The notes beneath the pieces were generated by a model. It did not search any database, was not told where the DNA came from, and saw only the letters and a list, made by a program, of their open reading frames with translations. Below, in pieces: positions 34,443 through 41,895 of a stretch of DNA of 41,895 nucleotides. A program made the position numbers and the translations under genes. Source of the DNA: Caulobacteraceae bacterium (GTDB lineage Bacteria; Pseudomonadota; Alphaproteobacteria; Caulobacterales; Caulobacteraceae); contig JANWHQ010000029.1 of assembly GCA_025450315.1 (NCBI GenBank), positions 1 through 41,895 of the forward strand, written 5' to 3'. The stretch's first letter is position 1. Each line of letters starts with the position of its first letter.

Positions 34443-35501
34443 CTAAGCCGCTTCGCTGTCCGCTCGCGGCGCGGCGCTGACGCGGTTGCGGCCGGAGCGC
34501 TTGGAATCGTAGAGGGCCTGGTCGGCGCGCTCCATCAGGCTGTGGGGGCTTTCGCGCGGACGCCGCTCGGCGTAGCCGGCCGACACCGACACGGCGCCCA
34601 GCTCCTCGTTGGTCGAGCGCCGGCGCAGGGTGCGAGAACAGACTTCCTCGCGGATTTCCTCGAGCGTCTTGCGCACCATGGCGGCGCTCTCACCGGGGAA
34701 GATCAGGCCGAACTCCTCCCCGCCATAACGCGCGGCGAATCGAGGCGGCGGCGCCATGCGGCCGATCACGCTGGCCACATAGCGGATCACCTGGTCGCCG
34801 GTCTGGTGGCCCCAGGTGTCGTTGAAGTTCTTGAAGTGGTCGATGTCGATCACCGCCAGGGTCAGCGGCTGGCCGGAGGCGACCGATTCGGCGCAGGCCC
34901 GTTCCAACTCGTCGTCGAAGGCCTTGCGGTTGGCTAGGTTGGTCAGGGCGTCGGTGGTGGCGTCGCGGCGCACCTGCTCCAGGTGCTCGCGCAGGCGGTC
35001 CACCTCGGAGGTGGATTCCTTGAGCTGCTTCTCCAGCGTCAGGTTCTCGCGCTGGACCTTGCGGGTCGCCGACGACAGGGTCTCGACCAGGGTCTGCAGC
35101 GCCGGCGGCATGTCGGAGGTCGACAGCTCCTTGGAGACGTCGGCCAGGGTCTGGCCGTAGTTGCTCGACGACTTCTGGGCCGTGGTGATGGCCTTGGCGA
35201 CCGCCTCCAATTCCTTGCTCAGCTGGTCCCCGGCGTCGCGGATCTGTTCGTTGAGCCGGGCCTTGGGCAGGTACGAGGCGGCCAGCTCCTCGGCGATGGT
35301 TTCGGTCAGAGGCTCGCCGACGGCGGCGAGGCGGGCGATCTCCTGGGCCAGCGGGCCGTCGGGATCCTCCACGCAATGCAGGTAGATTTCGTAGTTCAGG
35401 GGCGTGGGCCAGACGCGCTGCTTCTCCATGGCCCCCATGGCTTCACGCGCCAGGTCGTAGGCCTTGGGTCCACGCAGCAGATTTTCAACTGGATCCGGCA
35501 T
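34443..35501 (-). CDS. Diguanylate cyclase (GGDEF), DgcB-like
   Basis: This 352-aa soluble protein makes c-di-GMP from two GTP. The N-terminal 130 residues are helical, a coiled coil spans about 140-178 (VQRENLTLEKQLKESTSEVDRLREHL), and a GGDEF domain follows with IDIDHFKNFNDTWGHQTGD and the active loop RYGGEEF at 258-264. The allosteric I-site RxxD, expected at residues 251-254, is replaced by PPPR, so c-di-GMP feedback inhibition is unlikely through that site. Layout and neighbourhood recall Caulobacter DgcB, an activator of surface attachment; that orthology is inferred. Confidence 0.88.
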   Translation of the reverse strand: MPDPVENLLRGPKAYDLAREAMGAMEKQRVWPTPLNYEIYLHCVEDPDGPLAQEIARLAAVGEPLTETIAEELAASYLPKARLNEQIRDAGDQLSKELEAVAKAITTAQKSSSNYGQTLADVSKELSTSDMPPALQTLVETLSSATRKVQRENLTLEKQLKESTSEVDRLREHLEQVRRDATTDALTNLANRKAFDDELERACAESVASGQPLTLAVIDIDHFKNFNDTWGHQTGDQVIRYVASVIGRMAPPPRFAARYGGEEFGLIFPGESAAMVRKTLEEIREEVCSRTLRRRSTNEELGAVSVSAGYAERRPRESPHSLMERADQALYDSKRSGRNRVSAAPRADSEAA

Positions 35502-35616
35502 CGCCGCCCCTTGCGAACCGATCTTGGGCCCCCGTCGCCCGTTCGATCGTGGAACAAGGGTATGCCGCAGACCAGAAACGCAGGGTTAAGAGTGGGGATG
35601 AATCTCTGGTGGAAGG

Positions 35617-36426
35617 CTAGGCGCGCTCCCCCGCCTTGGCCTCGTCCCAGAGGGCGTCCATTTCCTCCAGGGTGGACGCCTCGGGGCTGGAGCCCTGCTC
35701 GGCCAGGCGCCGTTCGATGTGGGCGAATCGTCGTTCGAACTTGGCGTTGGCGGCCCGCAGCACCGCCTCGGGCTCGACCTCGAGCTTGCGGGCCAGATTG
35801 GCGCAGACGAACATCAGATCGCCGAGTTCCGCGCGGGCCTTCTCGACGTCGCCCGATGCGATTTCGGCCTCCAGTTCGCCCACTTCTTCGCGCAGCTTGT
35901 CCATGACTTCCCGGGTGCTGGGCCAGTCGAAGCCGACGCGGGCGGCCCGGTGGGTCAGCTTGGCCGCGCGGGTGAGGGCCGGCAGGCCCACCGGAACGCC
36001 GTGCAGGGCGCCGGGCTTTTCCGCCGAATCCTGGATTTTGGCGGCGCGCTCTGAGGCCTTGATCGCCTCCCAGCGGGCGCTCTGGCCCTCCGCGTCCTTC
36101 ACCTCCTCGGCGCCGAAGACGTGCGGATGTCGGCGAATCATCTTGTCGGAGATGGCCTCGGCCACGTCGGAGAAGGCGAAGCTCCCGGCCTCCTCGGCCA
36201 TGCGGGCGTGGTAGACCACCTGCAGCAGCAGGTCCCCCAACTCCTCCTTCAGCTCGGCCATGTCGCCCCGCTCGATGGCGTCCGCGACCTCGTAGGCCTC
36301 CTCGATGGTATAGGGCGCGATGGTTGAGAAGGTCTGCTGGATGTCCCAGGGGCAGCCGTGCTCGGGGTCGCGCAGTCGCGCCATGATCTCGATCAGCCGG
36401 AAGAGCGGGTGCGGGGCTTGTGTCAT
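35617..36426 (-). CDS. mazG: Nucleoside triphosphate pyrophosphohydrolase MazG
   Basis: MazG hydrolyses NTPs and dNTPs to monophosphate and PPi, removing damaged nucleotides or tuning nucleotide pools. The 269-aa product has two MazG domains: MARLRDPEHGCPWDIQQTF, EEAYEVADAIERGDMAELKEELGDLLLQVVYH and KMIRRHPHVFG in the first, and DKLREEVGELEAEI with ELGDLMFVCANLARKL in the second. The start at 36426 overlaps the MFS stop by four bases (ATGA), so the gene is coupled to the transporter; the frame continues upstream only as a shadow of that gene. Confidence 0.95.
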   Translation of the reverse strand: MTQAPHPLFRLIEIMARLRDPEHGCPWDIQQTFSTIAPYTIEEAYEVADAIERGDMAELKEELGDLLLQVVYHARMAEEAGSFAFSDVAEAISDKMIRRHPHVFGAEEVKDAEGQSARWEAIKASERAAKIQDSAEKPGALHGVPVGLPALTRAAKLTHRAARVGFDWPSTREVMDKLREEVGELEAEIASGDVEKARAELGDLMFVCANLARKLEVEPEAVLRAANAKFERRFAHIERRLAEQGSSPEASTLEEMDALWDEAKAGERA

Positions 36427-37688
36427 TCGGCGACAGCTCTGATCGGCGAGGCAGGGGTGATCGCCAGGGCGGCGAGGATCTCGCCGTGCCGGCGCGCATC
36501 GAGGCGATGACCCAGGATCACCCAGCCGGCGATCAGGCTCGCGATCACGGGCGTGCCGATGAACATGATCTGCAGCCACAGCAGCGCCTCGGGCCCGTTG
36601 CCGCCGCCGCGATGGAAGCCGACGAGGCCCAGGACGACGAAGGTCAGTCCCGCCAGCGCCGTGCCGATCTTGGTGGTGGCGGTGAGCAGGGCATAGAGCA
36701 GGCCCGTGTGATCCTGGCCGGTCTCCAGCCTGAGCTCGTCGCCGGCGTCGGCCATCATGGCGCGCAGCAGCAGCGATCCGGAATAGGAGCTGCCGGCCAG
36801 GGCCATCACCAGGAGCGCCACGCCGATCGACGGGAAGGGGATGGCCATCACCGCCAGCTCGCCCACCACCATCACCACCGCCGAGACCGCAAGGGCCCGG
36901 TGCTTGCCGATACGGGCCGCCAGGCCCCACCAGATCGGTCCGCACACCAGCCCGGCCAGGAAGAAGCCCAGCAGCAGAATGTTCGCCTCGCCCGAGGGCA
37001 CGTGTTTGATCTGGTCGAAATAGAACAGATAGAGGATGCCGGTGACGCCCGGCGCCCAGCCCAGCAGCAGGTCCACGATGATCAGCCGCGCCACGGTCGG
37101 GCGCAGCATCAGGCGGAAATAGTCCCCGAAGCGGCCCCGCACCCAGTCCGCACGCGCGTCCGGTTCGCCCACCCGCCAGCAGGCCAGGGCGACTGTCACC
37201 GGCAGCAGCAGGATCACGAACCAGCCCATGGCCTTGACCCCGGCCTCTTCGCCGGCATGGAAGCCCAGGCTCAGGATCGGCGGCAGGAGCAACACCAGGA
37301 TGACCCCCAGCACGTTGCCGGTCTGCCACCAGCCGTAGATGCGCGAGCGCTCGTGGTAGTCGGGCGAGAGCACCGCGGCCCAGGCGGTCTGGGCCAGCGA
37401 CCCCATCGAAAAGCCCACATAGACCACCGCCAGCCAGATCCACAGGTGGAGCGGCCCCACGCCCGGCTCGGCCATGAACAGCATCCAGGCCGCCAGCATC
37501 AAGACGGGGGCCGAGAGGACCAGCCAGATCCTGAAGCGCCCCAGGCGCGAGCGGGTCCGGTCCATCAGCCCGCCCAGCAGCGGGTCGAAGCCGATGTCGA
37601 TCAGCCGCACGAAGGTGAAGGCCAGGCCCACCGCCGACAGGGGCAGGCCCAGGTGTCCGGCGTAGTAGCTCGGCAGATGCACCACCAT
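36423..37688 (-). CDS. MFS transporter, GPH/MelB-like family
   Basis: The 421-aa frame has about eleven hydrophobic segments and GPH features: FVRLIDIGFDPLLGGLMDRTRSRLGRFRIWLV near the N-terminus (conserved D-x-x-x-D-P motif for cation binding) and WAAVLSPDYHERSRIYGWWQTG. Substrate is unknown, probably a glycoside or related small molecule moved with a cation. The ATG at 37688 is the first canonical start, but it falls inside the first membrane helix; homologous sequence continues upstream in frame (see the feature at 37689-37790). The gene follows alkB-like and precedes mazG in a minus-strand unit. Confidence 0.85.
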   Translation of the reverse strand: MVVHLPSYYAGHLGLPLSAVGLAFTFVRLIDIGFDPLLGGLMDRTRSRLGRFRIWLVLSAPVLMLAAWMLFMAEPGVGPLHLWIWLAVVYVGFSMGSLAQTAWAAVLSPDYHERSRIYGWWQTGNVLGVILVLLLPPILSLGFHAGEEAGVKAMGWFVILLLPVTVALACWRVGEPDARADWVRGRFGDYFRLMLRPTVARLIIVDLLLGWAPGVTGILYLFYFDQIKHVPSGEANILLLGFFLAGLVCGPIWWGLAARIGKHRALAVSAVVMVVGELAVMAIPFPSIGVALLVMALAGSSYSGSLLLRAMMADAGDELRLETGQDHTGLLYALLTATTKIGTALAGLTFVVLGLVGFHRGGGNGPEALLWLQIMFIGTPVIASLIAGWVILGHRLDARRHGEILAALAITPASPIRAVAE

Positions 37689-37790
37689 CGGCAGGCCGAG
37701 CCCGGCCAGCGGCAGGCAGGGCCCGATGAAGGCCGCCAGAGTCCCGACGCCGAGCCGCCGCGACGGCGGTGCTGATCCTGATCCGGTGAT
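37689..37790 (-). other. Probable N-terminal extension of the MFS gene with an ATC start
   Basis: The frame stays open 34 codons upstream of ATG 37688 and encodes TGSGSAPPSRRLGVGTLAAF then IGPCLPLAGLGLP, which completes the first membrane helix. No ATG, GTG or TTG occurs before the upstream stop. At 37790-37788 there is an ATC codon with a GGAGG (37800-37796) spaced five bases away, exactly where a start is expected. It is either a rare ATC start, an ATG mutated to ATC, or a sequencing error. Confidence 0.55.
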
Positions 37791-37837
37791 GGCCGCCTCC
37801 GCCCAGACTCGGGTTCAGCCTAGCCGGGCCGGGCGCG

Positions 37838-38422
37838 TCAGGGGAGGGGCGCCGACAGGAGGCGGCGAAAGGTCACCGAATAGCGGAGCTGCTCCATCGG
37901 GGTGATGCTGTGCTCCCACTCGCGCCGCGCCGGTCCGATAAGCACATAGGCCGAGCGCGGCTGGACCGGCCGGGCCGCCCGCTCCCAGCCCTGGCCGCGC
38001 CGCCGCCGGAAGCGCAGGACGCAGGCCGACAAGAGCGAGATCCCGACCACCTCGGCGAACTGTGGCTTGTCGCGATGCCAGCCGATCCCGGCGCCGGGCG
38101 AATATTCGGTGACCAGGGCCTGGTTCAGCTGTCCGGGTTCGAGGCCCGCGACCTCGGCGGCCCGTCGGCGCAGCGGCTGCAGGAAGTCCGAGATCGCGTC
38201 GGCGTCCCGGACGGCGCGCGCGCCATAGTCGTAGCGCCAGCCGAACGCCTTCACGCGCCTGAGGCCCTGGTAGCCGCGGAATTCAAATGGCTTGAGCTCC
38301 AGTCCCGCGATCCGGGCCGCCAGCTCCGCCTCTTCGGCCGCCGAAAGGATGTCCGGCCGATAGATCAGCCCCTCGGGCCCCGCCGGCCCATCGGCGAACA
38401 GGTCGGTCTGGTGGATCGCCAT
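37838..38422 (-). CDS. AlkB-like 2-oxoglutarate/Fe(II) dioxygenase
   Basis: The 194-aa enzyme is of the AlkB family, which oxidatively removes alkyl groups from nucleic acid bases. GLIYRPDILSAAEEAELA opens the domain; iron ligands are His116 and Asp118 (GWHRDKPQF) and His171 (EHSI). The 2-oxoglutarate arginines lie in RYSVTFR (180-186). YSPGAGIGWH is the typical lead-in. The start at 38422 (MAIHQTDLF) fits AlkB homologues; an upstream start at 38524 would cross into the divergent gene's control region. It is first in the alkB-MFS-mazG unit. Confidence 0.9.
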   Translation of the reverse strand: MAIHQTDLFADGPAGPEGLIYRPDILSAAEEAELAARIAGLELKPFEFRGYQGLRRVKAFGWRYDYGARAVRDADAISDFLQPLRRRAAEVAGLEPGQLNQALVTEYSPGAGIGWHRDKPQFAEVVGISLLSACVLRFRRRRGQGWERAARPVQPRSAYVLIGPARREWEHSITPMEQLRYSVTFRRLLSAPLP

Positions 38423-38522
38423 GATGTTCGGATTTGGCGACGGGAAGGGGATGCGCCAAGGGCCCAGCGAGGTTAGTCTCCACCCTGCGGCGTCCGATGC
38501 GGCGCGCGCCCCCGGATTTCCC

Positions 38523-39071
38523 ATGCAACGCTACATCCTCACCGGCGCCCCCGGCGCCGGCAAGACCGTGATCCTTCGCGCCCTGCAGCAGGCGGGCCAT
38601 GCCGTCGTCGAGGAGGCGGCGACGGACGTCTGCGCCCGCCAGCTGGCGCTCGGCCACGCCGAGCCCTGGACCCGGCCCAGGTTCATCGAGGACATCGTCC
38701 GGCTCCAACGGCGCCGCCAGGCGCTGGCCGCGACATTCTCCGACTCCATCCAGGTGTTCGACCGTTCGCCCGTCTGCACCCTGGCCCTGGCTCGCCATCT
38801 GGGCCTTGCCGTCCCCGAGGTCCTGACCCGGGAGCTGGAGCGGATCCGGCGCGAGCAGGTCTATCGACGCCAGGTGTTCTTCATCGAGAGCCTGGGGTTC
38901 ATGACCAACACCGAGGTGCGCCGCATCGGCCTGGAAGAGGCCGGGCGGTTCGGCGAGCTGCACGAGGGTGCCTATCGCGAGCTGGGATACGAGCTTTTCC
39001 GGATCGCGCCGGGGACGCCGGAGGGGAGGGCGCTGGCGGTGTGGCGGGCGATCGAGGCCGCGGGCGTCTAG
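38523..39071 (+). CDS. P-loop ATPase (AAA_28-like)
   Basis: The 182-aa protein starts directly with a beta strand and Walker A (YILTGAPGAGKTVILRAL, residues 3-20). It continues with AGHAVVEEAATDVCARQLALG and a Walker-B-like IQVFDRSPVCTLALA at about 77-91. The pattern resembles the small AAA_28 ATPases or kinases that precede no fixed partner. Function is unknown; a nucleotide or small-molecule kinase is possible. It is divergent from the alkB-like gene with 100 nt between, and its last 4 nt overlap the convergent kinase gene. Confidence 0.82.
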   Translation: MQRYILTGAPGAGKTVILRALQQAGHAVVEEAATDVCARQLALGHAEPWTRPRFIEDIVRLQRRRQALAATFSDSIQVFDRSPVCTLALARHLGLAVPEVLTRELERIRREQVYRRQVFFIESLGFMTNTEVRRIGLEEAGRFGELHEGAYRELGYELFRIAPGTPEGRALAVWRAIEAAGV

Positions 39072-41068
39072 GCGCCGCCCTTGTCGGACGCGGCAGGGGG
39101 CGGACGCCAAGCGCCGGCGATGGCGCGGGCGAGGGTGGCCTGATTGAAGGGCTTGGCGATGCGGGGCAGGTTCTCGGCTTGGCCCTCAGGGATTTCGGCG
39201 TAGCCGGTGGCCAGGATCACCGCCGCCTTCGCGCCGCGCTCGTGCAGCCGCTTGATCAGCTGCAGACCGGTCATGCGCGGCATGGCGTAGTCGGTCAACA
39301 CCAGGTCCAGGTTCGGGTGCTCGGCCAGCGCGGCCAGTGCTTCCTGGCCTGAGTTGGCGGCCAGCACGCTGTGCCCCAGGTCTTCCAGCATGGCCACGGT
39401 GTTGATCAGCACCAGCTCGTCGTCGTCCACCACCAGGATCTTCAGGGGAGGGATATCGCCCGGGGCCGGCGAGGGGTCGTTGGCGACGGCCCTCTGGGGG
39501 CGGTCCAGCGCGATGGGCAGCCAGATCTCCACCGCCGCACCGTGGCCCTGGGTGCTTTTCAGCCTGAGCGCGCCGCCCGATTGCTGGGCCAGGCCGTGCA
39601 CCATCGATAGGCCGAGCCCCGTCCCCTTGCCGACGCCCTTGGTGGTGAAGAAGGGCTCGGTGGCGCGCGCCAGGGTCTCCTCGCTCATGCCCTCGCCGCT
39701 GTCGACCACGCGCAAGCGGACATAGCGGCCGGGCGCCAGATCCAGCCCCGGCTCGCCCGCCGCCTCCTCGACGCGCGCATCAATGGTGATCACCCCGCCG
39801 TTCGGCATGGCGTCGCGCGCGTTGAGGGTCAGGTTGAGGAGGGCGGCCTCCAGCTGGGTGGGATCGGTGCGCACCCAGGGCAGCGACGCCGGGAAGCTGG
39901 TGTGCAGCCGGATCAAGGGACCGGTCGAACGTTCCAGGATGCCGATCATGCCGGTGACCAGGGCCGGAACCTCCACCGCGTCGAGCTTGAGCTCCTGGCG
40001 CCGGGCGAAGGCCAGCATGCGCTGGGTTAGGGTGGCCCCGCGCTCGGCGCCCTGGATGGCGTTGTCGACCAGGTAGGTGATCGCCGGATCGTCCGGAAGG
40101 CGTTTGCGCAGCAGCTCCAGGCTGCCCAGGATCGCCATCAGGAGGTTGTTGAAGTCGTGGGCGATGCCACCGGTGAGCTGGCCCACCGCCTCCATCTTCT
40201 GGGCCTGGAACAGGGCCTCGCGGGCCTCGTCCAGGGCTCGGGCGGCCTGCTGCCGCTCGGTGATGTCGCGGGTGACCTTGGCGAAGCCGATCACCTCGCC
40301 CTGGTCGTCGCGGATCGCATCGATGATCACGTGGGCCCAGAACGGCGCGCCGTCCTTGCGCACCCGCCAGCCCTCCATTTCGAAGCGGCCCTCGCGGGTG
40401 GCGATGGCCAGGCTGCGCTGGGGCAAGCCCGCGCGTCGGTCCTCTTCGGTGTAGAAGCGCGAGAAGTGCTGGCCGATGATCTCCCGCGCCTCATAGCCCT
40501 TGATCCGCTGGGCGCCGGCGTTCCAGCTCGACACCCGGCCGGTGCTGTCGAGCAGATAGATGGCATAGTCGGTGACGCCTTCCATCAGGAGGCGGAACTG
40601 CTCCTCGCTGCGGCGCAGGGCCTCTTCGGTGGCGCGGCGTTCGGTGAGATCGCGGGTGATCTTGGCGAAGCCGACCAGTTCGCCTTTGGAATTGCGGATC
40701 GCGTCGATGATCACGTGGGCCCAGAAGCGGCTGCCGTCCTTGCGGACCCTCCAGCCTTCCAGCTCGTAACGGCCCTCGGAGGCGGCGGTGGCCAGCGCCA
40801 GCTCAGGGACCCCCTTGGCGCGCTCCTGCTCGGTGTAGAAGCGCGAGAAGTGCTGTCCGATGATCTCCTCGGCCTGATAGCCCTTGAACCGCTCGGCCCC
40901 CGGGTTCCAGCTGGAGACATAGCCCTCGGCGTCCAGCATGTAGATGGCGTAGTCGGTGATCGCCTCGATCAGCAACCGGTAGCGGTTCTCGCTGTCGATC
41001 TGCGGACGCGGCTTGGACGGCGGATCGGCCTGGGACGCGACGGTGGGGGAGGGGTTCCGCACGGTCAT
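39068..41068 (-). CDS. Hybrid sensor histidine kinase (PAS-PAS-HisKA-HATPase-REC)
   Basis: The 666-aa cytoplasmic kinase has no membrane segment. PAS1 covers about 30-145 and PAS2 about 158-273, each with a PAC-like end (GFAKITRDLTER, GFAKVTRDITER). The dimerisation helix has the phospho-acceptor His304 in GGIAHDFNNLL, followed by the ATPase domain with N-box LNLTLNARDAM, VVDSGEGM and GKGTGLGLSMVHG. The receiver at about 542-660 has the phospho-acceptor Asp593 in LVLTDYAMPRM and the DDD pocket. The start at 41068 (MTVRNPSPT) is chosen over 41206, whose added part is Arg-rich and unlike a domain. The signal is unknown; PAS domains may bind heme, flavin or a small ligand. Confidence 0.9.
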   Translation of the reverse strand: MTVRNPSPTVASQADPPSKPRPQIDSENRYRLLIEAITDYAIYMLDAEGYVSSWNPGAERFKGYQAEEIIGQHFSRFYTEQERAKGVPELALATAASEGRYELEGWRVRKDGSRFWAHVIIDAIRNSKGELVGFAKITRDLTERRATEEALRRSEEQFRLLMEGVTDYAIYLLDSTGRVSSWNAGAQRIKGYEAREIIGQHFSRFYTEEDRRAGLPQRSLAIATREGRFEMEGWRVRKDGAPFWAHVIIDAIRDDQGEVIGFAKVTRDITERQQAARALDEAREALFQAQKMEAVGQLTGGIAHDFNNLLMAILGSLELLRKRLPDDPAITYLVDNAIQGAERGATLTQRMLAFARRQELKLDAVEVPALVTGMIGILERSTGPLIRLHTSFPASLPWVRTDPTQLEAALLNLTLNARDAMPNGGVITIDARVEEAAGEPGLDLAPGRYVRLRVVDSGEGMSEETLARATEPFFTTKGVGKGTGLGLSMVHGLAQQSGGALRLKSTQGHGAAVEIWLPIALDRPQRAVANDPSPAPGDIPPLKILVVDDDELVLINTVAMLEDLGHSVLAANSGQEALAALAEHPNLDLVLTDYAMPRMTGLQLIKRLHERGAKAAVILATGYAEIPEGQAENLPRIAKPFNQATLARAIAGAWRPPPAASDKGGA

Positions 41069-41344
41069 TGCGGCGGGCTCAAGGACGCGTGAGCGCCGGC
41101 GCGCCCCGCAGCGAACGGTGCGTGATCCTGGGATCGTAACAGTCGCCGACGGAGCACATCTTCCAACACCCGATGGCAGGGTTACACCATGCCGATGCGC
41201 GCGCAAAGCGGAACGTCTTCTTCTAAGTCTCTGTCAGGCCTGGATTTCTGACGGAACCAGATGGGCTTCCAAGCGTTGGCGTCCGCCTGAGGTCGGGGAG
41301 GCTCGGCCGTGGCCCAGCACGGGGAAGTCGCATAACCTGCCCGG
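41069..41344. other. Divergent intergenic region
   Basis: 276 nt between the kinase gene and the partial secreted-protein gene. Only a weak dyad is visible (GTCAG near 41228 with CTGAC near 41247) and no clear promoter boxes. I see no gene here. Confidence 0.4.
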
Positions 41345-41895
41345 ATGCGACCCTCGATCCTCGGCCTGGCCTGCTCGGCCGTCCTCATCCTGGCCTTCCC
41401 GGCGAGCCCGGCCCCAAGCCGCGCGGTTGCGCTGCCCAGGTCGATGAACGCCGCGGAGGTGACGTCCTGGCTGGCCACGCTCGCGAGCGTGCGGGCCGAT
41501 CTGCAGAAGGGGGCGGGAGTCCCAGAGCCGTCCACGGGCGACCATATCGCCGTGACCATCTTCGGCGGGCTTCCGCCGCCAGTTGCGCAGACCTTCACAG
41601 CCACGCCCACGCCCGACGGACGATGGACTGTCGAGCGGATCGACCGGCCAGCGGGGAGGCCGGCGCCGGAAAGGCTAAGCTATGCGCTGTCGCCGGACGT
41701 CTCCTTGCGGATCAGTGAACTGGCCGCCCGCCGGCAGCTCTACCAGGAAGCCCGCGGCGAGATCGGAACCTGCACCGACAGTCCCATCGCCGTCATCGAG
41801 GTGGTCTTCCGCGGCTCGCGGCGACAGGCGGTCCGGACGGCATGCCCGAAATCGGATCTGACGGCGCAGTTGATCGAGGCGGTCGTCTCGGCCCA
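41345..41895 (+). CDS. Hypothetical secreted protein, partial (C-terminus beyond the window)
   Basis: An open frame from ATG 41345 to the window end encodes 183 residues. The N-terminus is a signal peptide (SILGLACSAVLILAFPASPAPSRA), so the product is probably periplasmic. The rest has no motif that I recognise; two cysteines (in IGTCTDSP and RTACPKS) lie about 30 residues apart and could form a disulfide. Codon use is like the neighbours. Confidence 0.6.
   Translation, partial: MRPSILGLACSAVLILAFPASPAPSRAVALPRSMNAAEVTSWLATLASVRADLQKGAGVPEPSTGDHIAVTIFGGLPPPVAQTFTATPTPDGRWTVERIDRPAGRPAPERLSYALSPDVSLRISELAARRQLYQEARGEIGTCTDSPIAVIEVVFRGSRRQAVRTACPKSDLTAQLIEAVVSA

Noticed and set aside
36426-37443. 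An in-frame N-terminal extension making MazG 608 aa
   Set aside because: The extension is a shadow of the MFS transporter, which has proper membrane helices; MazG has its normal start in an ATGA overlap.

Overview
This window is high-GC DNA from an alphaproteobacterium, most likely a member of the Caulobacteraceae (Caulobacter/Phenylobacterium type). The evidence is gene content and order: rne - amiC-like amidase - PBP1A - prfB - bactofilin - M23 peptidase, an RNase E ending in the GWWRR peptide that binds PNPase in Caulobacter, the NDUFA12 / DUF2155 / aat / accC / accB / aroQ cluster, and a complete suf operon led by an Rrf2 regulator. No rRNA, tRNA or CRISPR array was seen, and most of the window is chromosomal core.

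Layout. 1-5 kb: a partial unknown gene, a complex I accessory subunit, DUF2155, then on the minus strand aroQ-accB-accC-aat. 5-9.6 kb: thiS and thiG, separated by a secreted tannase/feruloyl-esterase and a TPR protein. thiG has its own promoter, a TPP riboswitch and a hairpin that buries its ribosome binding site. 9.6-14.4 kb (minus): DsbA-like lipoprotein, M48 protease with TPRs, RNase E. 14.9-21.4 kb: cell-wall and morphogenesis genes (amidase, PBP1A, bactofilin plus M23 peptidase) and prfB, whose reading requires a +1 programmed frameshift. 21.5-23.7 kb: the only clearly accessory segment, a broken RHS core, a separate RHS C-terminal toxin-like tip, a probable immunity gene of lower GC, and a second short scar of RHS core. 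23.7-26.2 kb: ICMT-like membrane methyltransferase, MFS exporter and an alpha/beta-hydrolase-like protein lacking its serine. 26.2-34.4 kb: suf operon (Rrf2/IscR-like regulator, IscS-type desulfurase, sufB, cupin, unknown 119-aa gene, sufC, sufD, sufS, sufT-like, sufA-like, tfoX-like) with a good IscR-type operator in front. 34.4-41.9 kb: diguanylate cyclase, mazG, GPH-type MFS transporter, AlkB-like dioxygenase, P-loop ATPase, a hybrid histidine kinase with a duplicated PAS domain, and a partial secreted protein.

How the genes work together: the suf genes form one translationally coupled unit for Fe-S cluster assembly, probably shut down by the holo-form of the first gene product. The amidase, PBP1A, bactofilin and M23 peptidase are all envelope-shaping factors. 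The least described parts are the RHS tip/immunity pair in its low-GC island, and the cupin plus 119-aa protein inside the suf operon. All functional calls rest on motif and family recognition by eye; no database search was run.
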